From Gordionus sp. m RMFG-2023 (lineage: Eukaryota; Nematomorpha; Gordioida; Chordodea; Parachordodidae), in contig NC_088778.1 in NCBI RefSeq assembly GCF_954871325.1, forward strand, positions 29,373,120 through 29,437,119: 64,000 nucleotides of DNA. The letters run 5' to 3'. Made by a program: the position numbers and the translations under genes. Below are positions 47,729 to 59,684 of this stretch, piece by piece (within the stretch, counting starts at the first letter, position 1; every line of letters starts with the position of its first letter). The notes beneath the pieces were generated by a model. That model was not told where the DNA came from. It did no database searches and worked only from the letters and a program-made list of their open reading frames with translations.

Positions 47729-50443
47729 TTTTCGAAATCTTTTATAAAAATAAAGATTTATAAAATCTTATAAAAACTAATTAAAACTCAAATAATAGAT
47801 GATTTGTTAGGAACAAAATAAAAATAGTAGCTTTTAAAATTTTCTAATAATATTGTTGTATCTTTTTTAATTTTTATATTTTATATGCTAGGTGGCGTGA
47901 ATTCTACTATTGTCTTTAAAATAATTTATATAATAAATGGTATTATATTAAAAAATATATATTGTTTTTATTTAAGGATTTTTGTCGAAACTAGAAAAAT
48001 AAATTTTGAAAAATTTATAAAATTCGATAACTGGCAATATAATAATAAAGATAAAGTTGATTGCGAGAAATTTATATGGAGGAGGAACATATTCTTATCA
48101 AATCTTTATTTGAAATGATATCACACACATGTCAAAAAAATAAATAAAGAGGAAAATATTTTGAAATTCTGGGGAAGAAAATTATTCCATATATCCAAAA
48201 TTACAGTGAAAAATATGTAATATATTAATAAAAAAAAATTTAAACATTCGATCAATAATTAAAGAAATAAGGGGCAAGTTATGTTTAAACAAAAATCGAT
48301 TGTACATTTATAAAATGTAAAAAAATAACTTTTTCAAAATTCAAATATTTTTTGCATTTCTTTTCTTAAAATTTAAATCAATTTATTTGGACCAAGCTAA
48401 GTTGCAAAAAATTTCCCAAACCCATATCCATAAATATAAACTTTTTTTATTTAATGAAAATAAACAATATTTAACAGTATTTAGGCAATCACTATGTTTG
48501 CAATAATGAAATTTATTATTATTAGAAGAAAAAAATGGTAATATTTCTTTAAGTTAGCAACTGTTTTAAATAAGCTAAATTTAATTTTAATAATTAGGCC
48601 CGAGCCTAGCTTATCAAAAAATAAATTCAAGAACCCAGGCCCCTCTGCATCCTATATTTTGAAAAATAAATGTTGATGTTGAAAAAATTCTGGATTTTGT
48701 AGCTGGAAAAATAGGAAAGTTTTTAAATTAATTGATTTATTAAATTTTTTCCCCCTGAAAAAGGGATAAAAAAAATTTTCAATAGATGAAATTACTCATA
48801 TAAGATCCTTCGCACAGAAATATTTGGTAAAAAACGAAAGTTTTATGCGTTGTACGAAGAATCTGAGACTAAATTTATAGGGTAAAAGTCGAAGAAATTA
48901 GAAAAAACAAAATAAAATCTATGTTTATATTTATTAAATATAAATCAATTGGCAAAATATTTTGATTACATAATTGTTATAGATAATAAAAGTCTTTATC
49001 ATCACTTTTTTTTTATTAGAAAAGTAAAATCTTAATTGAATATTTTATTAATTAAAATTAAATGGACAATGATTATTAAGTCATTGATTTAAATAAAAGT
49101 CGTGAACTATGAAAATTCGTAATTTGATTAAGATTAAAATTTCGCTAGGATATTAAAGGTTTCAATATTGGGATAAATTTTGAGTATTAATATTTTTTCC
49201 CGGGAAGATTCCATAATACATGCTCCGGTTCTTTCCCATTTTATGTTCTGTTCTCGTTCCAATGTTTCCGGTTAATTATTTCATCTCCCCATTGGTTAAT
49301 ATTTTTTAACATTATAATATAATTGATATTTTTATATTTAATTATTAGCGAGAGGGGTAGACTAGAGATAGGATAAATTTATGGTGATATAGGAATGTAA
49401 AAATATGTTTCATTCTATTATTATAAACCTATTATAAAACAATGATATTGCTAAACATCGTTTAAATTTAAATTAATTTTATGCAATTTATATTGAGTCA
49501 ATATTTTCCAGAGACCCGAACTTTTATTTATAAATTTATAAATAGTTCTATGTAAAAAATTATAATACGGTTACAAATTTTTTTTTAATGAATTCTTATT
49601 GAAACAACATCGTATAATGATTTAAATTATGAATACTATTTATTAAAATTTTTGCCATCACTTAGGTTAATATATTGTTAATTTGTAAAATAGATGAAAT
49701 TAATTTATTATTTATAAATATTTATAAATATTTATAAATTTTTAAATTTATTATTTAAACCTATAAATGATATATTTTATAATATAAGTGGATTCATATT
49801 AGTTCGTTGTAACGATAACTTAAATTTAAGCTACGAAAAGGCTCTAACAGAAACTTGTTTTGTAGGAACTGCAAGTACTCTAAGAGCAAGTTTATATAAT
49901 TCTTGAAATTCAAATAGATTTGATATCCAATATATAAAAACGGATGATTTTTTAGAATAATTAAATGAACGAAACTAAATCAAAAATTGGTTATTTAGAT
50001 ATTCATACAAAGATATAGAAAATAGAAATACGGTTTTAATGATATAAGAAATAAATTCTAAAAAAATATGAGGTCAAAGCTTACAAATGTTGTAAAATTA
50101 CGATATTGATAAACTTATTAAAATTCATAATCAAATTTGTAAAGCCACATCATATGGATATTATTGGTTTAAAAGTTTACATTCCTTCACACCTAAAAAA
50201 TATTACTTGCATTTCAAGACAACATTAATAAATTCTATAATACTACTGCTTTAAAATAGATTCAAATGCCAAGATGATAAATTATTGAAGGATTTGTCAA
50301 AACGAAGTGAAATTGTAAATGTATCTAAATTCTCTGTTTTATATTTTATATTTAATAGATGAAATAACTCATTTATGATCCTTCGCACGGAAATCTTTAG
50401 TAAAAGGCGAAAGATTTATGCGTTCTGCGAAGAATCTGAGACT
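47729..50443. other. AT-rich region with repeat fragments, no gene established
   Basis: 49,300-49,480 matches the middle of the 5S-bearing repeat (about 5,245-5,420). A segment with GATCCTTCGCACRGAAAT and GCGAAGAATCTGAGACT occurs at 48,784-48,870 and 50,350-50,443; the second copy is where a hAT-like element inserted. From 49,835 to 50,245 one frame stays partly open with about seven stops (for example HNQICKATSYGYYWFKSLHS), suggesting a decayed gene that I cannot name. Confidence 0.45.
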
Positions 50444-50925
50444 CAGTGGTGTCACTAGGGGGGGTGCAGGGGCTCAAGCCCCCTGAAAAATTTGAATAGC
50501 CCCCTGAAGCAAAAAAAATTTCTTTTTTTTAATGGTTCCTTAATATCCCCTTAAACTAAAAAGAACCTTTTTTGATTGTCCCCTGTTTATTATAATTCTA
50601 TTAAGTAATATATAGATTTAATTTTATTATTTAAAATTAATAAGACTATCTAAATTTTATTAGATTAGATTAATACATATAAATTATATTTTCACTAAGT
50701 CAGCTTGCAATCAAATTCTTTGTTAAAAATAAAATATCAATACCATGCATAATGTTTAAATATCAATTTAGCATTAACAGTTGAAGTTTAATTGATTTTT
50801 ATTAATTAAATTATTATATAACCCTAATTAAGTAAATATGTAGATTTATTAATTGAAAATTAACAAATTTAATATTGTAAGCCGAGTTTAAAATCACTAT
50901 TTAAATAAAATGAATTTGCGATTTA
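50444..50925 (+). mobile_element. Truncated copy of the CAGTGGCG hAT-like element
   Basis: It starts CAGTGGTGTCACTAGGGGG and follows the left part of the elements at 9,070 and 59,685 (inverted) as far as AATATTGTAAGCCGAG, after which similarity stops and the 5S-type repeat begins about 45 bp later. No right end or target duplication. Confidence 0.8.
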
Positions 50926-50969
50926 AAAATTTAAGTTTTAAAGACTTTATGAAAAAAACTAAAGATAAA

Positions 50970-51710
50970 AGTAGCAATAATCTTGAGAGTGAGACTAAAT
51001 AATAATGCACATATATGAGACACTTATAGAATAATTTTAATTTCGAAATCATAGTCTTAGTCGAGATAAATATTTATAAACATATCATTTCATAAATTTT
51101 TATTAATTAAAAACTTGCAATAAATACACCATGTTAAGGATAATGGGATGATAGCTATTAGAATTTTCAAATTGTTATGTAATGTCAATCTTATTTTTTT
51201 TATATTTAATTTAAGTATAACATTTTTTTATGTGCTAGATGGCGTAAATAATATTTTTTAAAACATATCAAAATATTGTATATTATAATTAAATTAAATG
51301 GAAAAAATAAACAAATAAATTTTGTTTGACTAAAATAGTTTGTTGAGCTTAAACCTTTTTTGATCTCCCCCTCATAATTTGTTTTCTTTAAATATAGCTC
51401 GCATAATTCTATTTTCTAAATTGTTTAGACAATTATTTTTATGTGTTATTTAATATAGTTTTATTTTTATATATTATTATCATATCATATTTTATAATAT
51501 AATTAATTTCTTTTAAAATTGAATAAAAAATTAAATTTTTAATAATATGGTTTACATAAATAAAGAATTTAAAACTAAAACTTTCGATTACGACCGTTCA
51601 AAGCACCGGTTCCCTTTCGAACACCGAAGTTAAGCAACGTTGAGCCTGGTTAGTACTTGGATGGTCGCCTGGGAATCCCAGATGTAGTAATCTTTTTAAT
51701 TTTTTTTTTA
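50970..51710 (+). repeat. Second copy of the 5S-bearing repeat unit
   Basis: Colinear with 4,870-5,775 with several deletions: shared GAAATCATAGTYTTAGTYAAGATAA, AATTTAAGTATAACATTTTT, GCTAGATGGCGTAAATAATA and the 5S region. Confidence 0.65.
51586..51692 (+). pseudogene. 5S rRNA pseudogene
   Basis: 107 nt matching the 5S gene at 5,643-5,760. It has a 7-nt deletion after GATTACGACC (loss of the ATATCAC segment), a 4-nt deletion that removes part of GGATGGGTGACC, the Pol III intermediate element, and a few substitutions (CCAGATGTAGTAATC against CCAGGTGTCGTAATC). Box A and most of box C remain and a T run follows, but the loss in the control region and in helix II argues against function. Confidence 0.9.
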
Positions 51711-52214
51711 TATTTCGCCATTTGTAATTAATTTTATTTTTTATATTAATTAATTTATGGATTTAACAATTTTAGGCAAAAGGAATCATAATTAAATTTA
51801 AAAAATATCGTAATTAGTAATGAATGATATGCTAAACACATTTTTCTTGAATTGCGCTTTAAAACGTATTTTCTAATACACATATAAATAATTTAGAAAT
51901 CATGATAAAAATATATATCTTAGCTCATATCTCGGCTATAGTGTTCCATTATGCTGGATATTATTGATAAATTTTATAATTCCTTTGATATAATTGTGTC
52001 CGAAATTAATTATCCGTATTATATACAATACGCTTATTCATGTTGGTTGGTATCGTGTATTAATGTTTGATAATTAAAATGTCCGGATTCATATGTAGAT
52101 GTGATGTATGAATAATATTTATTTATTCAGTAGAAAATAATCGTACAAAAAAAGGAAAAGGGAAAAAACGAACATCTTATTTTTTTATTATTAAATTTAT
52201 TCTATGTTGAAGTA
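51711..52214. other. AT-rich spacer, no feature seen
   Basis: No coding block or repeat boundary between the 5S pseudogene repeat and the small gene that follows. Confidence 0.4.
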
Positions 52215-52468
52215 ATGAGCTTTCGATTTTATCGTCATGATTTATTAGAAACTGTTGAATTATCCAAAAAAGAAAGAAAACAAAGAGTTGCATATATCTA
52301 ATTCGATATATATATATTTAAATTATAAAGACCCAGGAGAGGATTGTTTTTAATGTCTTTAAAGAGAATTGGACAAAGAAGAAAGCTTATACCCGAGATT
52401 CGCACATATATTTAAATACTTTATTAGGCAGGGCAAAGGCTGACTTTTTAAATGTCTATGTTAAATAA
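52215..52468 (+). CDS. Small two-exon gene, 69 residues, unknown
   Basis: Exon 1 (52215-52286) starts MSFRFYRHDLLETVELSK and ends KKERKQR. A 44-nt GT-AG intron (52287-52330) in phase 0 follows. Exon 2 (52331-52468) reads TQERIVFNVFKENWTKKKAY, then TRDSHIYLNTLLGRAKADFL, and ends NVYVK and TAA. Joining them gives an uninterrupted frame of normal amino-acid composition, rare in this AT-rich background, and the intron length matches other introns in the window. The product is basic and probably helical, without signal peptide or membrane segment. I do not recognise the family. It could also be the last two exons of a longer gene. Confidence 0.5.
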
Positions 52469-54010
52469 GCTGTTGATGTTAGTATTATAAAACCATATAT
52501 ATTAATTTCCATCACATATCATCTTCTCGTTTAAAATACAGTTTAATTTTGTTGTTCCATTTAATTCCCAGTTCATTATTTACACCCGAAAAAGGATCAA
52601 AAAATTTTTAATTAATATTTGGGCCCATGGAAAAAAATTTTCAGGCTAGGTAGGGCAAAATAAAGGAGTTGGGCAAAATTTTTTTGTATATATAATTGAT
52701 GAAATCTGACATTTCATAGAAGTGATAATCCATAAAGTATAGTGTTTTCAATTTAACTACATTTTAAAAAGTAACCTAAAAAATTAAAACACTGGGCCAG
52801 GCATAACTAAATTAGCACTGAGACAGGCGAAATTAATAATAATTTACAAAAAAAATATCTTAAGTTTTTTTTTATATCTCTAAATTTTAATAAAAATATT
52901 TTTTTTGAATATTAATTTTAAGCCATAAAAATGCCTCTCAAATATTAATTAAAACTTGTAGTCGTTAATTTATCAAATTGTATGTTTATTTTGCTCACAA
53001 TAGTTAATTTCCTAACAAATTTTTTAAATAAAAAAAAAGGGAAGAAAAAAAATTAAACGACCCTTTCTTTTTTTTTACTAAAAAAATTTTACAGATCAAT
53101 TTTTAAAATGTCTATCACCCAATTCATGACTCAGATATATACTTTTTTAAATTGATAAGGTTTAAATTTTAATTATTAATTTGAGATAAGGCCACTTATC
53201 TCAGTTAAAATTTAAGAATCGGTGATATTTTTAGTATAAGCCAAGATGCATCAACTATTAAAAGATAAGCGAATATTATATATTTTCTTTAAATTAAAAC
53301 TTGTGATAATAATACTGTGATATTAACTTATTTGAATGTATTAGCTAAGTTTGAGATTAGTGATGTAAAATCGTTAAATTTGATTGAATTTTTAAAAACG
53401 GATAAATATGTATTATAACCAGAAAAAATATAACGCTAGTCCAAAGATTTAGCTTATAGATGTGGCGCAAAAGTTTGGACTTTGGCAATATTTTGTTGGT
53501 TAAAATATTGAGTTAGCCTATTTCTAAATAAAATCTGTTCAAATGGATCGATATTGCACTACTATTTGCGATTTCTAAAATAATGTGATTTTTTTTATGA
53601 AATAATTATCCTTACAATATTTTGAATTAATATTAGATTTTGGAAATTTTTTAAGTTACTTATTTAAGTAAAAAATAAAAATTATAGTCGTTCATAATAA
53701 ACTAATTAAGGAAAAATATCCGTAGTATTTGTATTTAACTACTTTTTGAATGTATTTGTAAAATCTTCAAAAGTTTCCTGTGAAATATATTTGCATTATA
53801 GAAATTTGCTCAACCCTATCTTGTAAAATTGGAAATATTTCTTTTATTCATCATTTTAGAAAATATGTTCTTACTATAATCTTTCATTCGTTCTTTCTTT
53901 CCTTTTCTTTCATTTCCGCAGTAAGAATAAGAAAATATTTCTAAAATAATTTATCAATATCCTCAAAATGATTTTAACATTTTCATTTCTAATACATATC
54001 CTAGAAATTC
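52469..54010. other. AT-rich region with one MITE relic
   Basis: About 53,370-53,570 is a decayed relative of the 2,807-3,029 MITE: left ATCGTTAAATTTGATTGAATTTTTAAAAACGG and right TTAAAATATTGAGTTAGCC. Otherwise nothing is seen. Confidence 0.5.
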
Positions 54011-54018
54011 GTTACAAC

Positions 54019-54231
54019 CAGAGAGTGAACCCAAACCCGGCTTCAGGAATTATAACCTTTATTTAGCGGAAATTTTTTATAACAAGAACTTAATCTAAAC
54101 CAAGAGAGGTAACTTGTCTCGGGTCCGTTTTACCCCTGGTAGATAAGTTGTCCATAAATCGGTCTCTGTTTGGTAAATGCGCAACCAAACAATTATAAAT
54201 TTCTGAACCCGGGTTCGAATTCACATCTCTG
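54019..54231. mobile_element. hAT-type MITE, 213 bp, perfect target duplication
   Basis: Termini CAGAGAGTGAACCC and GAATTCACATCTCTG are inverted, with AACCCGG / CCCGGGTT subterminal matches and TTATAA inside both arms. Both flanks are GTTACAAC (54011-54018 and 54232-54239), a perfect 8-bp duplication. No coding capacity. Confidence 0.9.
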
Positions 54232-54239
54232 GTTACAAC

Positions 54240-56087
54240 AATAATTGATCGATAGTAGGCACTTACAAAAAAATCGCTAAAAATGGGGGAAATATCTTAA
54301 ATATTTCTTTAATAGGTTGAAAAGGATATATGAATAATATTCCCATTTTTTTTTGCGATTTAGAACATATCCCAGGCATGTAATCTTATAAGAAAACTTC
54401 GAATGTGTATATAAGTATAGGTTTTAAATGTTAACAAGGCTATTGATTAATTTTTGAATAATTATATTTAATCCCAATAATATTAAAATATTGAATACGC
54501 ATAGATTACAGAGAATTATCAAATATATAAAAAGAAAGGCACAGAAAAATGACAAAATATTATAATAAATTAATTTTCATCAGTTAAACATGAAAACTAA
54601 AAATAAAATTTTGTCAAATCATATAGATATAAATTGAATTTATAAGTTTGCATAAACGTTTGGGATTTCAAGGTTAACAAATTGTCCAAAAAGTGTGAGC
54701 CATGATATTACCATATTTCTAAAAAAAATATTATTAATATTTTATAATTATATAAAAATCGCATATAAAGATCCGACTATTTCACTGCTTCAGTGTTATA
54801 GGGGTCTAACTCAACTATAGGGTAAAATTGAGTTATAACTGAAAAATTATTTTTAAGGATCCCCTTCACCTCTATACATTCAAAAAACCCAAAAATTAAT
54901 TCTAAATATGTCATTTTCATGTAAAAAAAATATAATTATAAACTACTCTAAGCCTAATGTATTTATTATTACAGGGTTCCATACATTTAACCAATCTTTA
55001 GTAATTATTCTCATCATGTCATATCATTTATTTATTTTCTTCAAAATTAAAAAATCTTTATAAAGAAATTAAGCTTATTAGATAAAAGGTGTTTTGCCTT
55101 AAGTATCTTTACTCTCATAGTTTACAAATATACCTAATCTTCATCGCCAGATTAATATTAAATTTTATCTTATGCCCTCCTCCCCTACTTCCTTAACCCT
55201 ATAACATTCTTTGCCTCCCTGATCTCCAATCTAACCTCTTTCTTTAAAATTTATTTTGTTCTCTATGGCATTATACTCCCAGGCCACTCATTAATTTACA
55301 TCCCACCCTCATAATTTGCCCTAACATTTATTTATTCTAACCTCTTACTTTCTTCCTCCATCTGAATTAATATCGGTCTCTATATCATAATAGCCTCTTT
55401 TCATTTAGACATATCATCAACTTGGAAATCAAAGGTTTGATTTAATTTACTGTTAAATTTACCCCAAAGAATAATAATTTGTTAATATCACTTGAGTAAT
55501 AAGAATAATAATTAGTTATAAGAAATTTTTTGATCGAGATAGTTAAACGTAAAATATTGCAAAAACTCAAGCAAACATAAATTTTTGGGGCGTTTTTAGA
55601 ACAAAATAATAATACCTAGTATATTAGGGGGTACCACTTTTTAGGTTTAGAAGACTTTGTATAAATACCTATAACATAAGATACATTTACAATGAAAATT
55701 TGTCAAAATTTTAAAATAGAAGGTTTAATATTATTTTTATTAATTATTTATAAGTGGAAACCACGGAGATGGAACCAATATCCTTATAGACAACTTAATT
55801 GACTACATGGTCTTATCTCCACATTTCTCTAAAATAAGTTTCATTTTTGCATTTTTCAAAAGAATAATAAATTATATTAAAAAGTAGATTTGTCATAGTT
55901 TTAATAATTTTCATACCTTATAGATTCCTACATTTAAAAGAAATTGCTCTGGTTTAAAAAAAAAATTGAATGGAATTAGAACCTTATAATAAAATAATAT
56001 ATATAAATTGCAGCCTGAAAATTAAAATTCGCCAATAATTTTTATTTCGAGGAAATTATTTTTCGCTTACCATTATATTTTATATAT
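54240..56087. other. AT-rich region, no gene seen
   Basis: No exon-like open stretch, repeat end or RNA gene noticed. 55,140-55,400 is pyrimidine-rich on the + strand (many CCTC/CTTC), without a known role. Confidence 0.4.
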
Positions 56088-56336
56088 CAGAGACCTGCAG
56101 GCCCGGTCCAGGCCGTATCTTATAATCTTTACATAGACAATAATTTTTTTGTTAAAAAAATATCAAGCCAGGCCCAACTCGAAAATATAGAACCCGGGTT
56201 GAGCCAAAAAATTTTTTAAAAGAAAATTCAGACCGGGCTTTAAAAAAATATTAATTAAATAATTTTAAAAAAAGAGAAAACGTGTTATGTTATAAATTTG
56301 TGAAAAATTGTCACATTTTGAATAAAAGTGTAATAA

Positions 56337-56420
56337 TCCACGAGGTTGAATTGAACTCGCAACTAAATATGATATCTAAATATTTGCTACAGCCTGGTTA
56401 CCACTATACCCTCACAAGTT
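56337..56420 (-). ncRNA. tRNA-like sequence (tRNA pseudogene or SINE head)
   Basis: On the minus strand, GGTATAGTGGTAACCAGG fits a tRNA D-arm and Pol III box A, and GCGAGTTCAATTCAACC fits a T-arm and box B at about the right spacing. Acceptor and anticodon stems do not form properly, so no functional tRNA is claimed. The D-arm is closest to Asp/Glu-type tRNAs. Confidence 0.35.
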
Positions 56421-56649
56421 TTTTGAGTTATGCATTTTTTTAAATCTATTTTTTCCAGATTTTTATTATATAATATAATTTTTTTTAGATAATAACCATA
56501 CCAGCATCAAATATTCGTATCTATTATTAACCACCATATTATTTCATATTTTCAAATTCTTTTAATCAAAATAACCTTTATAGTGAGCGCTTATCTTTAT
56601 CTCAAACAATGCTCAAAAAATTTATAAAAACGCAATAGAGGAATATAAG

Positions 56650-58060
56650 TGGACTGGGAAAAGAAACATGAATATAGGATATATAATAAAAATATCCCAT
56701 AAAGGTTTTATATATTTCCATGAATTAAAATTTATGCTATGAAATTCAGGGAGAATAAATTCAAGCCAAATTCTATTTAATTTGAATAATTGTGAATTCC
56801 ATCAGCTATATATTAGAATAAAAATCCTGACTAAAGCCCCAAGAAGGATATAAAAATACTATTTAAAGTTTTATCATTAAATATAGATGTTAAAGTATTG
56901 TGGGAAAAGAAAGAAGAATATAGGATTTATACAAATATCCTAGATATTCTGATAATGGTATTATAATTTTCATGAATTTTAATTTATACTATAGCATTCA
57001 GAGAGAATAAATTAAAGCCTAATTCAATTTTATTTAGGTAATTGTTGTAAATCCCATTTATTTTACTAAAATAAAAATCCTGTCTAAAGAAGTAAGAAAG
57101 ATGTAAAAATAAAAAATATATTTAAAGCCTTTAATCCTTAAACATGATGATATATATATTTATTTAAAATCTTTATTTTATTTTATTAAATTTCTTTTTA
57201 CATAAAACCTAATTAAAAAAATATAATTTATAAATTTATAATTAAAAATAAAATTCTATAATTGAGTCCCCAAAAAAGGAACCATAATTGTGTCTAAAAA
57301 TTTCTATTTGAATTTTTTGTCAAGTAAAAAGAAATTCTCTGGGTTCATTTGAAAAGTCGTATTTTATTACCCAGATTTTTTAAAAACATAAATGTTGAAG
57401 GCAAAAAATGCCCGTTAGTAGAGGTCACTACTGGAGTATATATGAAGTTTTTAAAATTTTTGTATTTGTTTGTCTTTTTAATTTCTGCCTGTTATTAAAT
57501 TGAAATTTATGTTTGAAGGGAATGATGAGACACACGTGTAATCCCATATGAGTGATTTGCTGAGGGCCCAAGGTATGGTTGTTATACCATCAGGTCTTAA
57601 ACCATCTACTTGAGATAAGTTTGATGGTTCAAGATTGTTTGGAATGTGTGCAGCTGTTAGGCTTCTATTTATTATATGGTTTACAGCTGAGTCCCTTGAC
57701 TAAATATACAATTTAAGCTATTTCTACCCTTTGGATTGACGGGTGATTTGCATTTGATGCAGGTATGAGGCTGTACTATATCACAACCTAGACATAAACC
57801 AATGGTTACTCTCAATTGTTTATATGATAAGAGATTACCAAGTTTATGACTAAGGAGTAATTCTAACCATTCATGACCACCTCAGATAATTGAAGGAGTT
57901 GAATGCAATCTAAAGGTGGATTGGATGTTTAAATATTAACTGGGAAAAGAAATAAGAATATAGGAAATATCCTAGAACTTCTTTGATAATGATATTATAT
58001 ATTTTCAAGAATTCTAATTTATACTATGACATTCAGAGAGAATAAATTCAAGCCTAGCGT
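56650..58060. repeat. Interspersed repeat of about 245 bp, three copies
   Basis: Units start near 56,652, 56,899 and 57,939 and share GGGAAAAGAAA.AAGAATATAGG, AATATCC, TTCAGRGAGAATAAATTCAAGCC and (first two) AAAATCCTG.CTAAAG. The first two are tandem (period 247); the third is separated by about 800 bp with no other repeats. Confidence 0.7.
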
Positions 58061-58062
58061 AA

Positions 58063-58146
58063 GATAGAATTTTTTTTGATTCATCCATTATTAAAAAAGG
58101 GATAAAATTCTGATACACCCATCATTCTTGACAAGCTTTCTGTTAG
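58063..58146 (+). other. Helitron-type 3' end fragment
   Basis: AAGATAGAATTTTTTTTGATTCATCC and a decayed hairpin region (CCCATCATTCTTGACAAGC) followed by CTTTCTGTTAG resemble the 3' ends of the two Helitrons (CTTTCTATTAG at 13,987). No 5' end identified. Confidence 0.5.
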
Positions 58147-58551
58147 TAAGAATTATGTTTTCAAAAACATATAATAGGGGGGGGGGGCAAAAAGGGCTCT
58201 CTGGATATCATTATCCATAAAATAAAATTTCAATATTAATAAGAGACCTGTAAAGGTCAAAATTTAAGAATCTTTTGAATTTTCATGTGCAGCCTGGACA
58301 TTATTTTTGATCAATTTATGATGGGAAAATATTTATAAAAATTACACTATTTTGAATAATTATGACTGTATTTTGCTAAATGTTTCAAAGTTAAATTGAA
58401 GATATGAGCAGTAAATGCTCTATAGTATGATTTTCTTACATTTTTATTTTTTTTTGTTTAAATCAGCTCATATTTTAAATTTGGGTTACAGGTTTTAAAA
58501 CCATATTTTCTCACCTATTAAGGGATTGGTTTCAGGGCCTTCAGGTCTCTG

Positions 58552-59684
58552 ATATAAAGTAGAAGTTATTATAATTTATTAATCAATAAAACTGTAATAT
58601 TTTGTATTTATATTTATGTTGGAATATAAAAAATAAAATTTAAACTTGGACTTGGTGTCATTTTTTCTAGCTTTCTCATATTTAAATATATTAATAATAT
58701 TTTCTGTGTGACATGGATGAATATAAAAATATGGAATTTGCAAAATTGGATGATCCTTTATCAATAAACACGAATAAATAAAAATGGGCAATTGTTAGAA
58801 CCTTTTGTGATATAAATTTCCAATCTAAAGCAACTTTATAATCTACCTTATGTGGTGTGGGCGTTTGTTCAAGTAATTCATGCACATTCAACAAGATTCC
58901 ATCTATTTAGATAAAAAAAATAGATGTGACTTATTATTAAGTTAATAATAACATTACTTTCATAACAACAGTTAAAATATAATATTGGGACTTGATATAT
59001 GATGTCATATAAAATGTTATATTCCCATTTTAAAATTTGATTATTTTTGTTAACTAATTTCTACTAAAATTTGTACTAAACATGACCAGGATGAATTTAC
59101 TTGATTATATTTTGTATAAGAAAATATAACTTTTTTTAAATAACTTGTACCATTAATATCTTTAAATAAAATATATTAATAAAATATAAAATAAAACACT
59201 TATAAAATCCCATGTAAAATCCTTAATTTGTTTTGAATATTCATAAAATTCTTTAATATCTTTAACAAATTGTTCATGTGATAACATTAAAACATATGGT
59301 TTCAAAAAATAATAAGCCTATTAGAAAAAAAAGTAACATACGTTTTCTTATATAATTTGTCAATCATTTTCATAAAATTATTAATTTCAACTTACAAAAT
59401 GGAACAAAAATTTATTTGTACAAGAAAATTTTAAAATTACAACCAATGTCAAAACTATGTCAAATATTTAAACCCGATCAATATTATTATGGACAATTTT
59501 ATAAATTAAATGCATATTTGAGGGTGATTTTCATAAATGTTGTGATGTCGTAATTGATCGCCATCTATTAACTAAAAGATTGATTTTTTTTATTCTTTAT
59601 ATTAAATTTACTTTAACCTCGCGGATTTGTTTTATAAAATTAACTCAATAATTCGTTATAATTACTTGATAGATTTTGTAAACT
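58552..59684. other. AT-rich region, no gene seen
   Basis: Open frames at 58,579-58,894 overlap each other on the minus strand without splice-consistent or family features. A CGCCATCT site lies at 59,559. Confidence 0.4.

Larger units (their letters stand above)
56088..58551. mobile_element. Possible TIR element with GGCCC-rich end and internal tandem repeats
   Basis: CAGAGACCTGCAGGCCCGG at 56,088 and CAGGGCCTTCAGGTCTCTG ending 58,551 are inverted over about 19 bp, and the left end resembles the TIR inside the Helitron at 18,373. No target duplication matches, so the pairing could be between two different copies. Confidence 0.45.

Noticed and set aside
47885-48118. 77-residue open frame after the Ty3-type element
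   Set aside because: Composition (Ile, Lys, Asn, Phe) is what AT-rich random sequence gives; no motif or splice support.
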